Assembly (NCBI RefSeq): GCF_032854445.1
Contig: NC_088295.1
Location: 13,689,385-13,753,384 of the forward strand
From: Liolophura sinensis
Taxonomy: Eukaryota > Mollusca > Polyplacophora > Chitonida > Chitonidae
Length of the DNA stretch: 64,000 nt
Direction of reading: 5' to 3'
Both the position numbers and the translations under genes were made by a program. This document shows positions 11,201 through 23,164 of this stretch, one piece after another (position 1 is the stretch's first letter; every line of letters starts with the position of its first letter). The notes under the pieces were generated by a model. The model saw only the letters and a list, made by a program, of their open reading frames with translations. It was not told the origin of the DNA and ran no database searches.

Positions 11201-13072
11201 AGGTAATCAGGACAATAGTTTTTCTGAGAATTAATTAATTCCGGAACCTGACAATTTATATTTTGTATGCCATAGTAAAGTTGTTAATTTGCATAAATTG
11301 AAATCATATTAATTGTTGGTCTGCCAGCAACCTGCTGGTCGTGGGTTTCCCCCGGGCTCTACCCAGTTACCACCCATCATAAATGCTGGTCGCCATCGTT
11401 TAAGTGAAGTATTCTTGAGTACAGCGTAATACACTAATAAAATAAATAAATAAAATATTAATTGTTGATTTCTTCCTGCATTGCTTGACCATTCTTAGCA
11501 TCAGGCAAATGTTTTTGGTTATTCCCATGTGCATACAGACTAAAATGGATATTTTGTTGATCAGCAAATCAGACGACAGGATGTTGTTACACCACCCCAG
11601 GGTGGTCGACCATATTACCCACCAACACCTGGGCGACCCCAGCCGCAGAACTGGCAAGGTAAAATACATGTAGCCTTTATTGCTTGCTCTTCAGTTTTGA
11701 GCTGGAAATGTTTGGTCATTCAACTTGTTTAAATTATGACAGAACTTGTACATGTATATAACTTTTAAGTAGATATAAAGCTTTGTTTAATCACTGGACG
11801 TAAAAGAGGACTCTCAATTGGGTATATCCTGAATGTTTATACATGTAAACAATTTTACGTCAAGGTAGTTACATCAAACGGCTGCTGATGATGTGACGGT
11901 GCACAACAAGGATAGTAACATGACTGCAATGTTATTTTGACCCATTTTATGCTTTAAATAACAGAATGAGATTGAGACAACCATGTTTTTATTTTTGTGT
12001 GCTGTAGTTCCTGTGGAGCAGATGTACCAAGCAGTACGGTTAGAGAACGCCCCAGAACTGTTGCCAGGCTCCTGGCAGTGTAGGGCTTGTACTTACGTCA
12101 ACTATCCTGGTCGAACAGTGTGTGAAGTGTGTGGAGCAGTCAACAACCAACAACAACAGCGTAAGCTCTACAAAATTTCAAATCTTATTTTGCATTTGAA
12201 ATGGATTCTGAGCATTAATTATTTCCATGTGTTTTGCTCGTGGCATGTAGCCTTCTTTTGCAGGCCTGGTTCCCAAATTCCATGTGGAGTTTCTGGAATA
12301 TTATAAAAAGAAATGTTTGCGTGCTGTATTGATCTCCTCTGCATTATCAATTATATTTTGTTGTGGAACTCTGAGAATGTATATTGTGTGGTTTAAACAA
12401 AGCATGGATCTCAAAGTATGTCTAAAAATGTACTGCACAATTATTTAAACAGTCCTACAGAGTGTGAAGATTTGGCCATTATTGTTTAGAGTCTTCTTAC
12501 AGGTCCTGAACATTATCCACCAGTGGCAGTACCTGACCCCAATATGGCTGCTGCCTACTGGCCAGGAATCTATGGTAACCAAGGATTGAACCAACCCAAC
12601 CTGGACCCAAACAATACTGTATGTTAACACCTGATACTTGATCTAGGCTGATATTACTGCTTATATCATCATGACATAAAAAAAGGGAATAAAACCTGTG
12701 TCAGAATAAAGAATATCAAGTCAGTAAGTTCAGTTTCGGTTAGGGCCTTGTATCATCTGTTAATGTAAACAGACGTTCCAGTTATCAGTAAATACTCCTC
12801 ACAATGTAAAAACAAAGTCCTCAGTTATGAAATGTTTTTGATATTTCAAGCTGACCTTTATCACTTGTATATGGCTTTCAGTGTTACACATAGCTGTGTT
12901 CACTGTCTAGGAATTCACAGTTAGAAAAATGGAAATATGTGTTGTAATTAACATGACACTGATGTAGTTAACCTGGACCATTCTCTGACAGATGAGGCAA
13001 CAGCTGATCCCCAGAGGCAGGTTTGAGGGTAATGACCTAACCACAGATAATGGAGGATTCAATAATGGCTGA
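2277..13072 (+). CDS. TNIP1-like: TNIP1/ABIN-1-like ubiquitin-binding NF-kB regulator with NZF finger
   Basis: Sixteen coding exons join in frame to 763 residues: 2277-2475, 3629-3747, 4115-4489, 5551-5691, 6152-6379, 6707-6799, 7224-7421, 7797-7886, 8333-8446, 9014-9139, 10767-10850, 11122-11202, 11565-11658, 12008-12160, 12503-12618, 12992-13072. All junctions are GT-AG. Most of the protein is coiled coil. Exons 7-8 (about 386-481) resemble the region before UBAN in human TNIP1. Exons 9-10 hold the UBAN core QEDFDKERADR (about 524-534), the Met1/K63 ubiquitin-chain binding motif shared with NEMO and optineurin. After a Pro-rich stretch, exon 14 encodes WQCRACTYVN...CEVC (670-689), an NZF finger with Thr-Tyr and a hydrophobic residue where ubiquitin-binding NZFs have Thr-Phe and a hydrophobic residue. 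Human TNIP1-3 lack this finger. The expected role is binding ubiquitin chains to restrain TNF/TLR-type NF-kB signalling, probably with an A20-like partner. That role is inferred from the family. A possible non-coding 5' exon lies at about 1750-1862. Confidence 0.85.
3030..3268 (+). mobile_element. tRNA-derived SINE in intron 1 of the TNIP1-like gene
   Basis: The head has a tRNA-like A box (TGGCTCAGTTG) and B box (GTTCAAGTCC). The body ends in the family tail GTAAAACACCAATCAAA. The insertion is flanked by a perfect direct repeat CTCAGCTGAT at 3016-3025 and 3269-3278, the target-site duplication. A short piece between the A box and the following GCGCAGC is missing compared with the copy at 26738-26990. 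Confidence 0.9.
4942..5534 (+). repeat. 19-bp minisatellite (about 31 copies) in intron 3 of the TNIP1-like gene
   Basis: The unit is close to GAGGCATGATTATTAAGTT. A homogeneous sub-block of about seven CAAGGCATGCTTATTAAGT units lies around 5145-5265. The array ends only about 16 bp before the 3' splice site of exon 4 (exon starts at 5551), so the branch-point region lies inside or at the edge of the repeats. Confidence 0.95.
8150..8330 (+). mobile_element. SINE-like element, second family, 5' part unclear
   Basis: The segment from a GGGAAAGTTTGTCGGTAACTT-like start through CATCATTGTATTGG to a TTGAGTATAACCACAGTGTT tail and an AATAAAT-rich 3' end resembles the sequence at about 26440-26640. 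It shares the general body and tail layout of the commoner SINE but is clearly divergent. It ends right at the 3' splice site of exon 9 of the TNIP1-like gene (exon starts 8333). Confidence 0.5.
8575..8710 (+). repeat. 33-bp tandem repeat, about 4 copies
   Basis: The word CATTGTGTTATGGGTTGATGA recurs at 8602, 8635 and 8668, an exact 33-bp spacing, with decayed copies at each side. It is intronic (between exons 9 and 10 of the TNIP1-like gene). The open frame across it is a by-product of the 33-bp period being divisible by three. Confidence 0.9.
9445..9530 (+). repeat. 27-bp tandem repeat, 3 copies
   Basis: AAGGTTTTATGTTTGGGTCA recurs at 9449, 9476 and 9503, spacing 27 bp. A further isolated copy lies near 9810. 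It is intronic and no function is seen. Confidence 0.85.
10000..10212 (+). mobile_element. SINE of a third family with CACT-type tail
   Basis: The segment ends in TGACGTTAAGCCCCGATCAA followed by a short (CACT)n run. That tail is typical, in my recollection, of a widespread molluscan SINE family. It lies in intron 10 of the TNIP1-like gene. The head boundary is uncertain. Confidence 0.6.
11322..11455 (+). mobile_element. 5'-truncated copy of the common SINE
   Basis: Only the 3' half is present: CAGCAACCTGC, GGTCGTGGGTTTCCCCCGGG, TGAGTACAGCGTAATACAC and an AATAAATAAATAAA tail. It lies in intron 12 of the TNIP1-like gene. Confidence 0.8.
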
Positions 13073-15655
13073 AATGTCAACTTCCAGGCCATGAAAGTAG
13101 GTATTAATATGTGCAAGAAGTTCTTATCTTTTATCTGAGCAATCACAGTTCAGGGTAGTTAATAAACAATATATCCTTGATTATTGCTTGGAAGTGCTTT
13201 AGCCTAGCTATATTTTTTGCACATATATCATTGCATATTCCTTTGTATTGAGACTACCTATTTATTACAGAAGAAATTTCAAACTTTAAGAGTTATATAC
13301 GTGTAGTTGCAGTAATACCTACTGTTCGCCAAAGCAACTTCAATGTGTTGGTGTAATTCAAACTTTTATATATCTTCCAGAGAACCAGAACCAGTCTGCT
13401 ATTGATTGATTAAAATGGTACAGTACCTGGAGATGATCCCAGATGTTTGCCTAGCTGGATTGCCCATGACAGCCATCCAGTGTCCTGATGTCGCATGGCT
13501 TAGCGGATTAATTTCAAACTACATGTAACTCCCTGTATTATCATTCTGACACAGTGCACCATTGTAGAATTATCCACTTGAAATACATTCTATACTACCC
13601 TGTTAAGCAGATCAAAGGTTTTAATCCCAGAGAAATATTTTACATGGATTTAGATGTCAATGTGTATTTTCAGCGTATATTTTATGTCTGAGGTATGATT
13701 TATTTGAACTATAAGTTGTGTCTCTCTGCTCTAATTTGCGCAAAAGTGGCACTTATATGTTATGGCTGCTTATGGCTGATGATATTATATTCCTAGCTCA
13801 CTTTTGGTGGTCATTCAAATATCCTAAGACTGGTACAAAGGACACAGATACAATTTTGTACTGTATAATTTGGGTTTTGGATCACATTATTTTCAGGGTT
13901 TACATACTTTCTGAGGGCTGTTATGTTCCCTCTTTGGATATCAAAAAACATCCGTCAGTTCTTTTATATTATTTCCATGTATGCCTTACAAGCCTCTTGG
14001 GTTATACTTTTGTGGGATGACATCAACAAATGATCAGGTATTTACTTTGATACAATAAATGTTTTCAAATGATACAATATTTAATGTAATGAATACACGA
14101 GATTTCATGCCTTTTGTCTGATGTGTTCGCTCAGGTGAATAAGGTATAAGGAAGCCAAGTATCTATCGATATATCTATATATATCTATCTAAAATTCCTG
14201 GGTTGTAATTCCATAATGATTACATGATGATTAGAAGAAAAACATATTAGAAAATACTGATTGCAGTGTTTTCTGTGTATTGAATCAAGATAAATTGAAT
14301 TATTTTATTATTTTTTTCTCAGATGTGTTTCAGTAAGTTATTAGTGTTATTGACAGTAAGCCTATATCTAATCTTTTTTTTACTAATTTTTGTACCTTAT
14401 TGTGAATGGATAATTTTAAGAGACCAGCTGCAAAGATTTGTACATTTGATTTCATGCAATGCTTCTGCAGAACTATCGATGGTTTACACAGCTTTGGTTT
14501 TTACAAATACACATCAACTTGTAGACTTACATTCAAACAATATTTTGTCACGAAGAATGTAGTCTGTAATTGGATACTCACAGTTTTGAATGATGACATG
14601 GTTAAAAGGTATAAAACTACACTCTCATGTTTTTGACGTATTTGAATGACATCTGCTTTTGAGGTAACCAGCTAAGCCATATTATGTACTGCACATGAAG
14701 ATCTAGACCTGTTAGACCAGATATTGTCTCAAATTACAGTTACATTTTTTAGGTATAATACAGGTTTAGGTATAATATTTAGGCTACCTGCTTTCAGTTC
14801 AGACAGAGATTCTCTTTGTTCAGTTGCCAGCAGCATACTTTGAAATATTTCTGTTTTGTAAATGTATAAATACCCACTTTATTGTCGTGGTATTCTTGAC
14901 AGGTCACAGGCATATTTGCCATTGTATAAAGAAAGATGAAAATATTTGCAGCTGCTCTCCAGGAGAAAAAAAACAATGTAAACATTTTTAATATGATTAA
15001 TGTTTTGCAGTTTTGTGCTAGATGTGAAAATATATCACATATAAAGGACTTTTCTTTAAAGGTAATAGTTTATTATAAATTGTATTTGCAGTGTTCTGAA
15101 TATTAATCTCTTTACCATGTTAACAACTGTATAGAATTTGTCAAAACTTGGCTCTGTTCATTTGCTTGGTACAGTTTGGTTGATAACCAGTCAGATATTT
15201 GCATTGACAAACTGTCCTGTGACAGTTGATTGTTGACCAGTTTCTGGTGATATGACACCAACCTGTTTCTGTAAGTAACTGATTTCTGTTACTTTTTTTT
15301 TTTTGATTGGAGTGATCTGTAAAGCCAAATTTCACCGTATAGTTAACAGTGTGGTTACCAACCGGTTACCAATTGGTATGTGTTGATCAGAGTTTGCCTC
15401 GGTACATGAACACATGGGTGTAAACTGAAAGACATATTGGTAGACATTTTGATAAGGTCTTTAAGAAGTTGGTGGTAAATCTGATTGATTCTCACTCATC
15501 CTTGGTGTGTGCAAACTGAATGGGTGTTAACACTAAAAGTGTGTCCTGGCTGTGATAACTGTGAGAACTGTGGTACTCAGATGTCAGATAATTAGATCAG
15601 AAATTCTGATTACACTTTTATATACTAAGAGGGTTAAACTGTGCCTCTGAATGTG
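13073..15655. other. 3' flank of the TNIP1-like gene; no further gene seen
   Basis: The proximal part must include the 3' UTR. A possible further 3' UTR exon start lies after TCTTCCAG at about 13372-13379. Candidate AATAAA words occur (for example near 14055), but the true cleavage site cannot be chosen. A short TATC/ATAT microsatellite lies at 14160-14192. The rest is AT-rich without recognisable coding sequence. Confidence 0.4.
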
Positions 15656-15659
15656 CTGT

Positions 15660-18600
15660 TGACATTCAGAGGCAGCAGATTGACCAGTCAGTTGAACTAG
15701 TGAGGGTACATATACCCCTGAATGTGTTGTGCAGCCAAATATTTCGGCAACCTGAGCTAGTGACGGCATCCTCTGAATTAGCTATTCCATCGGTTAGCAA
15801 ATTAGATGTTTCTCTGAATATGCTATTCGACCCTCTGAATATGCTATTTCACTGTTTAGCAGACCAAATATTTCGACAAGCTGAACTAGGGATGGCACTC
15901 TCTGAATGTCTGTACCACGTTTTACCAAGCCAAATATTTCGAGAAGCGGGAACGAGTGAATGTAACTGCTGATTGTACCCTTCTTAATGCACCATCTGAA
16001 CATGCTATTCCACTCTGTAGCCAATCAAATGTTTGGCTAACTTGTGACGACATTGTCTGGATGTGCTATTCCACTTTTTACCAAATCGACAAGCGGAACC
16101 TAGCGGATGTACCCTCTAAATGTGCTGTTCCACTGTTTAGTGACCCAAATGTTTCGGCAAGCGGAACTACTGGAGGCACCTTCGGAATGTGTTGTTCCAC
16201 TATTTAGTAACCTAAATGTTTCGGCAAGCGGAACTAAAGGAGGTACCCTCAGAATGTGCTGTTGCATTGTTTAGCTAACCAAATGTTTCGGCAAGTGGAA
16301 TTAGTAGTTGTACCCTCTGAACGTGCTATTCAGCTCTGTAACCAACCACATGTGACGACATTTTCTGGATGTGCTATTCCACTTTTTACCAAAGCAAATA
16401 TATCAGCAAGCTGAACTCGTGGATGTACCCTCTAAATGTGCTGTTCCACTGTTTGGCAAACCAAATATTTCGGCAAGCGGAGCTAGTGGATGTACTTTCT
16501 GAATGTGCTGTTCCACTGTTTAGCAAACCAAAATGTTTCGGCAAGCGGAACTCGTGGATGTACTTTCTGAATGTGCTGTTCCACTGTTTAGCAAACCAAA
16601 ATGTTTTGGCAAGCGGAACTCGTGGATGTACCCTCTGAATGTGCTGTTCCACTGTTTAACAAACCAAATGTTTGGGCAAGCGGAACTCATGGATGTACCC
16701 TCTGAATGTGCTGTTCCACTGTTTGGCAAACCAAATGTTTGGGCAAGCGGAACCAGTGGATGTACCTTCTGAATGTGCTGTTCCACTGTTTAGCAAACCA
16801 AAATGTTTGGGCAAGCGGAACTCGTGGATGTACCCTCTGAATGTGCTGTTCCACTGTTTCGCAAACCTAATGTTTGGGCAAGCGAAACTCGTGGATGTAC
16901 CCTCTGAATGTGCTGTTCCACTGTTTAGCAAACCAAATGTTTGGGCAAGCGGAACTCGTGGATGTACCCTCTGAATGTGCTGTTCCACTGTTTAGCAAAC
17001 CAAATGTTTGGGCAAGCGGAACTCGTGGATGTACCTTCTGAATGTGCTGTTCCACTGTTTAGCAAACCAAATGTTTGGGCAAGCGAAACTCGTGGATGTA
17101 CCCTCTGAATGTGCTGTTCCACTGTTTAGCAAACCAAATGTTTGGGCAAGCGGAACTCGTGGATGTACCCTCTGAATGTGCTGTTCCACTGTTTAGTAAA
17201 CCAAATGTTTGGGCAAGCGAAACTCGTGGATGTACCCTCTGAATGTGCTGTTCCACTGTTTGGCAAACCTAATGTTTGGGCAAGCGGAACCAGTGGATGT
17301 ACCTTCTGAATGTGCTGTTCCACTGTTTGGCAAACCTAATGTTTGGGCAAGCGGAACTAGTGGATGTACTTTCGAGATGTGTTGTTCCACTGTTTAGCAA
17401 ACCAAAATGTTTCGGCAAGCGGAACTCGTGGATGTACCCTCTGAATGTGCTGTTCCACTGTTTAACAAACCAAATGTTTGGGCAAGCGAAACTCATGGAT
17501 GTACCCTCTGAATGTGCTGTTCCACTGTTTAGCAAACCTAATGTTTGGGCAAGCGAAACTCGTGGATGTACCCTCTGAATGTGCTGTTCCACTGTTTAGC
17601 AAACCAAATGTTTGGGCAAGCGAAACTCGTGGATGTACCCTCTGAATGTGCTGTTCCACTGTTTAGCAAACCAAAATGTTTCGGCAAGCGGAACTCGTGG
17701 ATGTACCTTCTGAATGTGCTGTTCCACTCTTTAGCAAACCTAATGTTTGGGCAAGCGAAACTCGTGGATGAACCCTCTGAATGTGCTGTTCCACTGTTTA
17801 ACAAACCAAATGTTAGGGCAAGCGGAACCAGTGGATGTACCTTCTGAATGTGCTGTTCCACTGTTTAGCAAACCAAATGTTTCGGCAAGCGAAACTCGTG
17901 GAGGTCCCCTCTGAATGTGCTGTTCCACTGTTTAGCAAAACCAAATGTTTGGGCAAGCGGAACCAGTGGATGTACCCTCTGAATGTGCTGTTCCACTGTT
18001 TAGCAAACCAAATGTTTCGGCAAGCGGAACTCGTGGACGTACCCTCTGAATGTGCTGTTCCACTGTTTAGCAAAACCAAATGTTTGGGCAAGCGGAACCA
18101 GTGGAGGTCCCCTCTGAATGTGCTGTTCCACTGTTTAGCAAAACCAAATGTTTGGGCAAGCGGAACTCGTGGATGTACCCTCTGAATGTGCTGTTCCACG
18201 GTTTAGTAAACCAAATGTTTGGGCAAGCGGAACTCGTGGATGTACCTTCTGAATGTGCTGTTCCACTGTTTCGCAAACCAAATGTTTGGGCAAGCGGAAC
18301 TCGTGGATGTACTTTCGGAATGTGCTGTTTCACTGTTTAGTAAACCAAATGTTTGGGCAAGTGGAACCAGTGGATGTACCTTCTGAATGTGCTGTTCCAC
18401 TGTTTGGCAAACCTAATGTTTGGGCAAGCGGAACTAGTGGATGTACCCTCTGAATGTGCTGTTCCACTGTTTGGCAAACCAAATGTTTGGGCAAGCGGAA
18501 CTCGTGGATGTACTTTCGGAATGTGCTGTTTCACTGTTTAGTAAACCAAATGTTTGGGCAAGCGGAACCAGTGGATGTACCTTCTGAATGTGCTGTTCCA

Positions 18601-19690
18601 CTGTTTGGCAAACCTAATGTTTGGGCAAGCGGAACTAGTGGATGTACCCTCTGAGTGTGTTGTTCCACGGTTTAGTAAACCAAATGTTTGGGCAAGCGGA
18701 ACTAGTGGATGTACCCTCTGAATGTGCTGTTCCACTGTTTGGCAAACCTAATGTTTGGGCAAGCGGAACTAGTGGATGTACCCTCTGAGTGTGTTGTTCC
18801 ACGGTTTAGTAAACCAAATGTTTGGGCAAGCAGAACTCGTGGATGTACCTTCTGAATGTGCTGTTCCACTGTTTCGCAAACCAAATGTTTGGGCAAGCGG
18901 AACTCGTGGATGTACCTTCTGAATGTGCTGTTCCACTGTTTGGCAAACCTAATGTTTGGGCAAGCGGAACTAGTGGATGTACCCTCTGAGTGTGTTGTTC
19001 CACGGTTTAGTAAACCAAATGTTTGGGCAAGCAGAACTCGTGGATGTACCTTCTGAATGTGCTGTTCCACTGTTTCGCAAACCAAATGTTTGGGCAAGCG
19101 GAACCAGTGGATGTACCTTCTGAATGTGCTGTTCCACTGTTTGGCAAACCTAATGTTTGGGCAAGCGGAACTAGTGGATGTACCCTCTGAGTGTGTTGTT
19201 CCACGGTTTAGTAAACCAAATGTTTGGGCAAGCAGAACTCGTGGATGTACCCTCTGAATGTGCTGTTCCACTGTTTAGCAAAACCAAATGTTTGGGCAAG
19301 CGGAACTCGTGGATGTACCCTCTGAATGTGCTGTTCCACTGTTTGGCAAACCTAATGTTTGGGCAAGCGGAACTAGTGGATGTACCCTCTGAGTGTGTTG
19401 TTCCACGGTTTAGTAAACCAAATGTTTGGGCAAGCAGAACTCGTGGATGTACCTTCTGAATGTGTTGTTCCATGGTTTAGCAAACCTAATGTTTGGGCAA
19501 GCGGATCTCATGGATGTACCTTCTGAATGTGCTGTTCCACTGTTTCGCAAACCAAATGTTTCGGCAAGCGGACAACTAAACTGACAACCAAGCTAAACTA
19601 GTGGAGATAGTCTCTGAAAGTGCTGTCCCAAAGCTTTAGCAAATCAAATATTTCGCCAGTCCGAAGTAGTGAAAGTAGGCCTATCATGTG
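15660..19690. repeat. 67-bp satellite array with 201-bp higher-order structure
   Basis: Around 58 tandem units of about 67 bp (typical words CAAATGTTTGGGCAAGCGGA, GGATGTACCCTCTGAATGTG and CTGTTCCACTGTTTAGCAAA) fill this interval. The first kilobase and the last 150 bp are strongly diverged, while the core from about 16.4 to 19.5 kb is homogeneous, a usual pattern for arrays kept alike by unequal exchange. From about 18.3 kb a variant GTTTAGTAAACC recurs mostly every 201 bp (three units), sometimes 134 bp, so a higher-order unit has formed. Some units gain one A. The many open frames on both strands shift by 67 bp and result from the absence of stop codons in the unit. I see no gene here. Confidence 0.97.
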
Positions 19691-21240
19691 AATGTGCTGC
19701 TGTTTGGACAGACTTGTCTGCTGATGATATCCCGTTCACAGCTTCCTCTTGAATGATCCCATCTGTTTCAAGTGATTTTGCTATTAATTCACCACTAATT
19801 GTCCTAGCGATGTATGACCAGTTCGTGTACTCAGCCAGTGACGTTTTGATCCATTATTAGGACTTAGCATATCCTAATAATACCACACAGTCTATTGAAC
19901 GTCAGTGATAGCGAGGATGAATTGACCACTGAGCGCACCGACTAATTAGTGTCAGCATCCCAGCTGATATGGATGTCGAGATAGTCTATCGACAGCTCAT
20001 TTTCGTTATTGGTCATTTGTTGATTAATCTTAATGTCTCCAAGCCTTAATTTGGTTGAGAACTGGTATCCAGAAGATGTTCTACTGTTGTGTTATGAGTA
20101 CCTTGGCGTTTCCGAGTTATTGAGTATGCTAACTATTGAGTTTATTAACTGCATAATTATGTGATATGTGTTAAAACTGGAACTTTTTCAACGTGCTGAA
20201 TAGGTCTACGAATACTTGTTATTATCGTCAAGCAGATTTTTTTTATATTTGCGGTATTTATGGTTTGTTTATTTCAAAATGTAACGATGACTATACACGA
20301 ATATATACATTGTGGTGGTTTCAATTGTACTTTTTCTGTGTGGTGTATAACGCTTGATTTTCGTTCGAATGTAGTTATATAACGAGGTCTTGTTAGAAGG
20401 TTTTAAGTCTTATCTTAATTATCGTTAGTAATCAAGATATCTGTATCATTTTTGTTAGTCGTAATAAAGGAATATACAGCGTGTGCATACCATTGCTTGT
20501 GTTTCTCATCGCCTGCACACCATGAACACGTGTATTGTATGGACACAAACTTGTGTTCTTAATAACGAAAGTCTTGTCATGTTTGAACAACTCAAGGTCT
20601 TGTGGAGGTACACGAGGTCTTGTATTGAAAGAATTAAACACAAGATGTCTTGGATGTTACACACAATATTACAGTTTATGTTGTACCAAACACAAGTGAG
20701 ATTGCTTCAAGTTTGTTTTTTATTACTTTGTAACACAAAGTGTACTTCACATATATTTAACACATGTTTGTGTTGGGGAAACACACCTCTGTGTTGAATG
20801 AAGACAGCACAAGTTGTGTCAACGTAAGTGTTTTTCATATAAAAAGGTTTCGAGTCATTAATTGACGGTGTGGGGAGTTTCTCCCCCATCTTCATAAGCT
20901 ACAGTCTTTTTGACATGAACTATAATTAAATCCAATGAAATCTTCGTGTCCTTAAGATGGTTATTTATATTTACATATATCTGTCAGAGGGACCATTTTG
21001 GCATGCAGTCAATGCACAAAATAATAGTCGCAGGGGAAATGTGCCGAATTATTTGCTGATCGATTTATCAGACTTGCTACCCCCAAAAAACTACATAGTA
21101 CTATGTAGCTGTGTGTTTGAATCCGGGTATTTATTCAAACTGAACCTGGTGAATCAAATACTTGACATGCCCAGCTCTACACGGCGTGTTTGTCCACATC
21201 GGGATATAACTAATTAAAGGAAATTTTAATGGAAATCAGA
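19691..21240. other. Spacer with dyad-rich ACACAAG/CTTGTGT segment
   Basis: No gene is recognised. Between about 20470 and 20830 the words ACACAAG, CTTGTGT and close variants recur in both orientations, giving several short imperfect palindromes (for example ACACAAACTTGTGT near 20546 and CACAAGTTGTG near 20809). Confidence 0.4.
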
Positions 21241-21259
21241 AATCAATGAATTATACCGC

Positions 21260-21522
21260 GGGGACCTCCGTGTCGCAGTTGGTTAGCGCGCTAGCGCAGC
21301 ATAATGACCCAGAAGCCTCTTACCAATGCGGTCGCTGTGAGTTCAAGTCCAGCTCATGCTGAATTCCTCTCTGGCCGTAAGTGGGAAGGTCTGTCATAAA
21401 CCTGCGGATGTTGGTGGGTTTCCCTCCGGCTCTACCCAGTTTCCCCACCATAATGCTGGCCGCAGGCGTATAAGTGAAATACTCTTGAGTACGGCGTAAA
21501 ACACCAAATAAATAAATAAATA
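21260..21522 (+). mobile_element. Full-length copy of the common tRNA-derived SINE
   Basis: It starts GGGGACCTCCGTG and has the A-box-like region CAGTTGGTTAGCGCGC and B box GTTCAAGTCC. It ends in GAGTACGGCGTAAAACACC and an (AATA)n tail. Flanking direct repeats AATTATAC at 21249-21256 and 21523-21530 mark the target-site duplication. Confidence 0.92.
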
Positions 21523-21539
21523 AATTATACTGCAAATGT

Positions 21540-23160
21540 ATTCAGACTATAGAAACTCATTAAGCCTTCCTTCTGTACATGTGTTCAGTGAGATGTGTAT
21601 ATAATACTATTCGTTGTTCACACCAACCTTGTCTCCAGAACTAATGAGCAGATCTTCACAGGTTTGTCCTGCCGCTGAGACAGGGAATATAGGGTTAGCA
21701 AATGTGTTCAGACTAGTAACTCATTATGCAACTATGTTCCCTGTGTGCATATACATGTAGTGCTGCCCGTCGTTTGTTGTCCACACCAACCTGGTCTCCA
21801 GAGCTAGTGGGCAGATCTTCACAAATGTATCCAGATAAATGGAATGCACATCAAATGTATTCACACTAGAATCTCGTCACACCGTCACGCAAATATGTCC
21901 CAACTAATGGGCAGATCTTCACAAATTTGCCTTGAAGCTTCGTAACCTGGACCTTCAGACTTCAGATAAATTGTTTGAATTGTATCCGGATAGTCTAGCT
22001 GTTCGTTATAGTATCGTAACATTGTAGTAGGCAACAGCCGTCTGTGTAGCATATCTTCGGAATAGATGGACCAAATTTAATCTAGTTTGTTTTAAGGCAA
22101 AAGTTCTTTCTTTTAGAAACCATCAGCGTCTGGGCCCACTTTTACAAAACACCGTATATCCAATTTCGGTATAAGTTTTCTCGTAAATGACGTCGCCTTT
22201 TGGCACCATAACCATCATCCCGGAAGACTGTTGTAGCCTGCTTCTCTTCGCCTAACGTATACGTACTTCATATACTTCCTAAGATCTTTGGTGGTTTGTG
22301 GCCTTGATATTATTGACCTGGAATGTACATTTGGGTCGATCGTTTGTATACGCAGTGCCTAACTAAAAAAATAAAACAACTCATCACACCCTTATCGGTA
22401 TGGTGTCGAAAATAAACAGCCAACGACCCTATGCTAGCTATTAAGCGGTACAAGAAAGCCATGCTTTTAGCGCACCTTCATTATTAATTATACCAGCCGT
22501 TTACCAATAAAAACGTTGCAGGTCATTAATCGCAAGACCAATTCCCAAAACGACGTATAACACCAACCACCAAAGAACTGACGGAGCCATTAACCTTGCA
22601 CTTATTGGTAAAGCCTGTTCACAAGGTGCGAAGGCGGGGTCGATCTGTCAAGTAGAAATAGAACATGGGTTACTTCGTGCTACTGTAAAATTCTACAATT
22701 TGCTTTATGCAGTTTATGAAACAGACTTGTCCTATTTTCATCACACCTGTCAAATTCAACGAGTCGATACGACATATAACATCGTGTGAACGAAACTAAA
22801 GATGTACACGAGAACCGTTAAGATGCCAAGAACATGCTTATTAGTAACAATGGAACAGCCATCGATCCTATATACTTATTGGTAAGCGCTACAAAAAAAT
22901 TACCCATCACACTCTTATTAGTAAATTTTAAGAATACAATATCCATCACATTGTTAGTGACGAGATGCTTGCAGCGTGTAGATGCTTGGCCAGAGGTCAT
23001 AGAGACCGAGAAAAAAAGCAGCATAACAACCATGGTGTCCTGTTGACAACCATGGTGACTCCACATAACGTCATGGTGTCGTCATGCTTGATGGAAAACA
23101 TGTCATCGTGATTTTCGTAAACTTCAAAAAAATAAAGACGTGAGAGTGAAGGTGGCCATC
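21540..23160. other. Spacer with decayed direct repeats
   Basis: Three diverged copies of a segment containing GCAGATCTTCACA lie near 21650, 21811 and 21912. Further on (22380-22970), words like CTTATTGGTAA and CATCACAC recur at irregular spacing. No gene is recognised; the frames at 22818-23066 on either strand have no support. Confidence 0.4.
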
Positions 23161-23164
23161 ATGG

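Noticed and set aside
16386-19473. Many overlapping frames of 60-189 codons on both strands
   Set aside because: All shift in step with the 67-bp satellite unit and arise from the lack of stop codons in it.
15660-19690. CENP-B-box-like word TTTCGGCAAGCGGAA in some satellite units
   Set aside because: The spacing of the essential bases does not match the CENP-B box.
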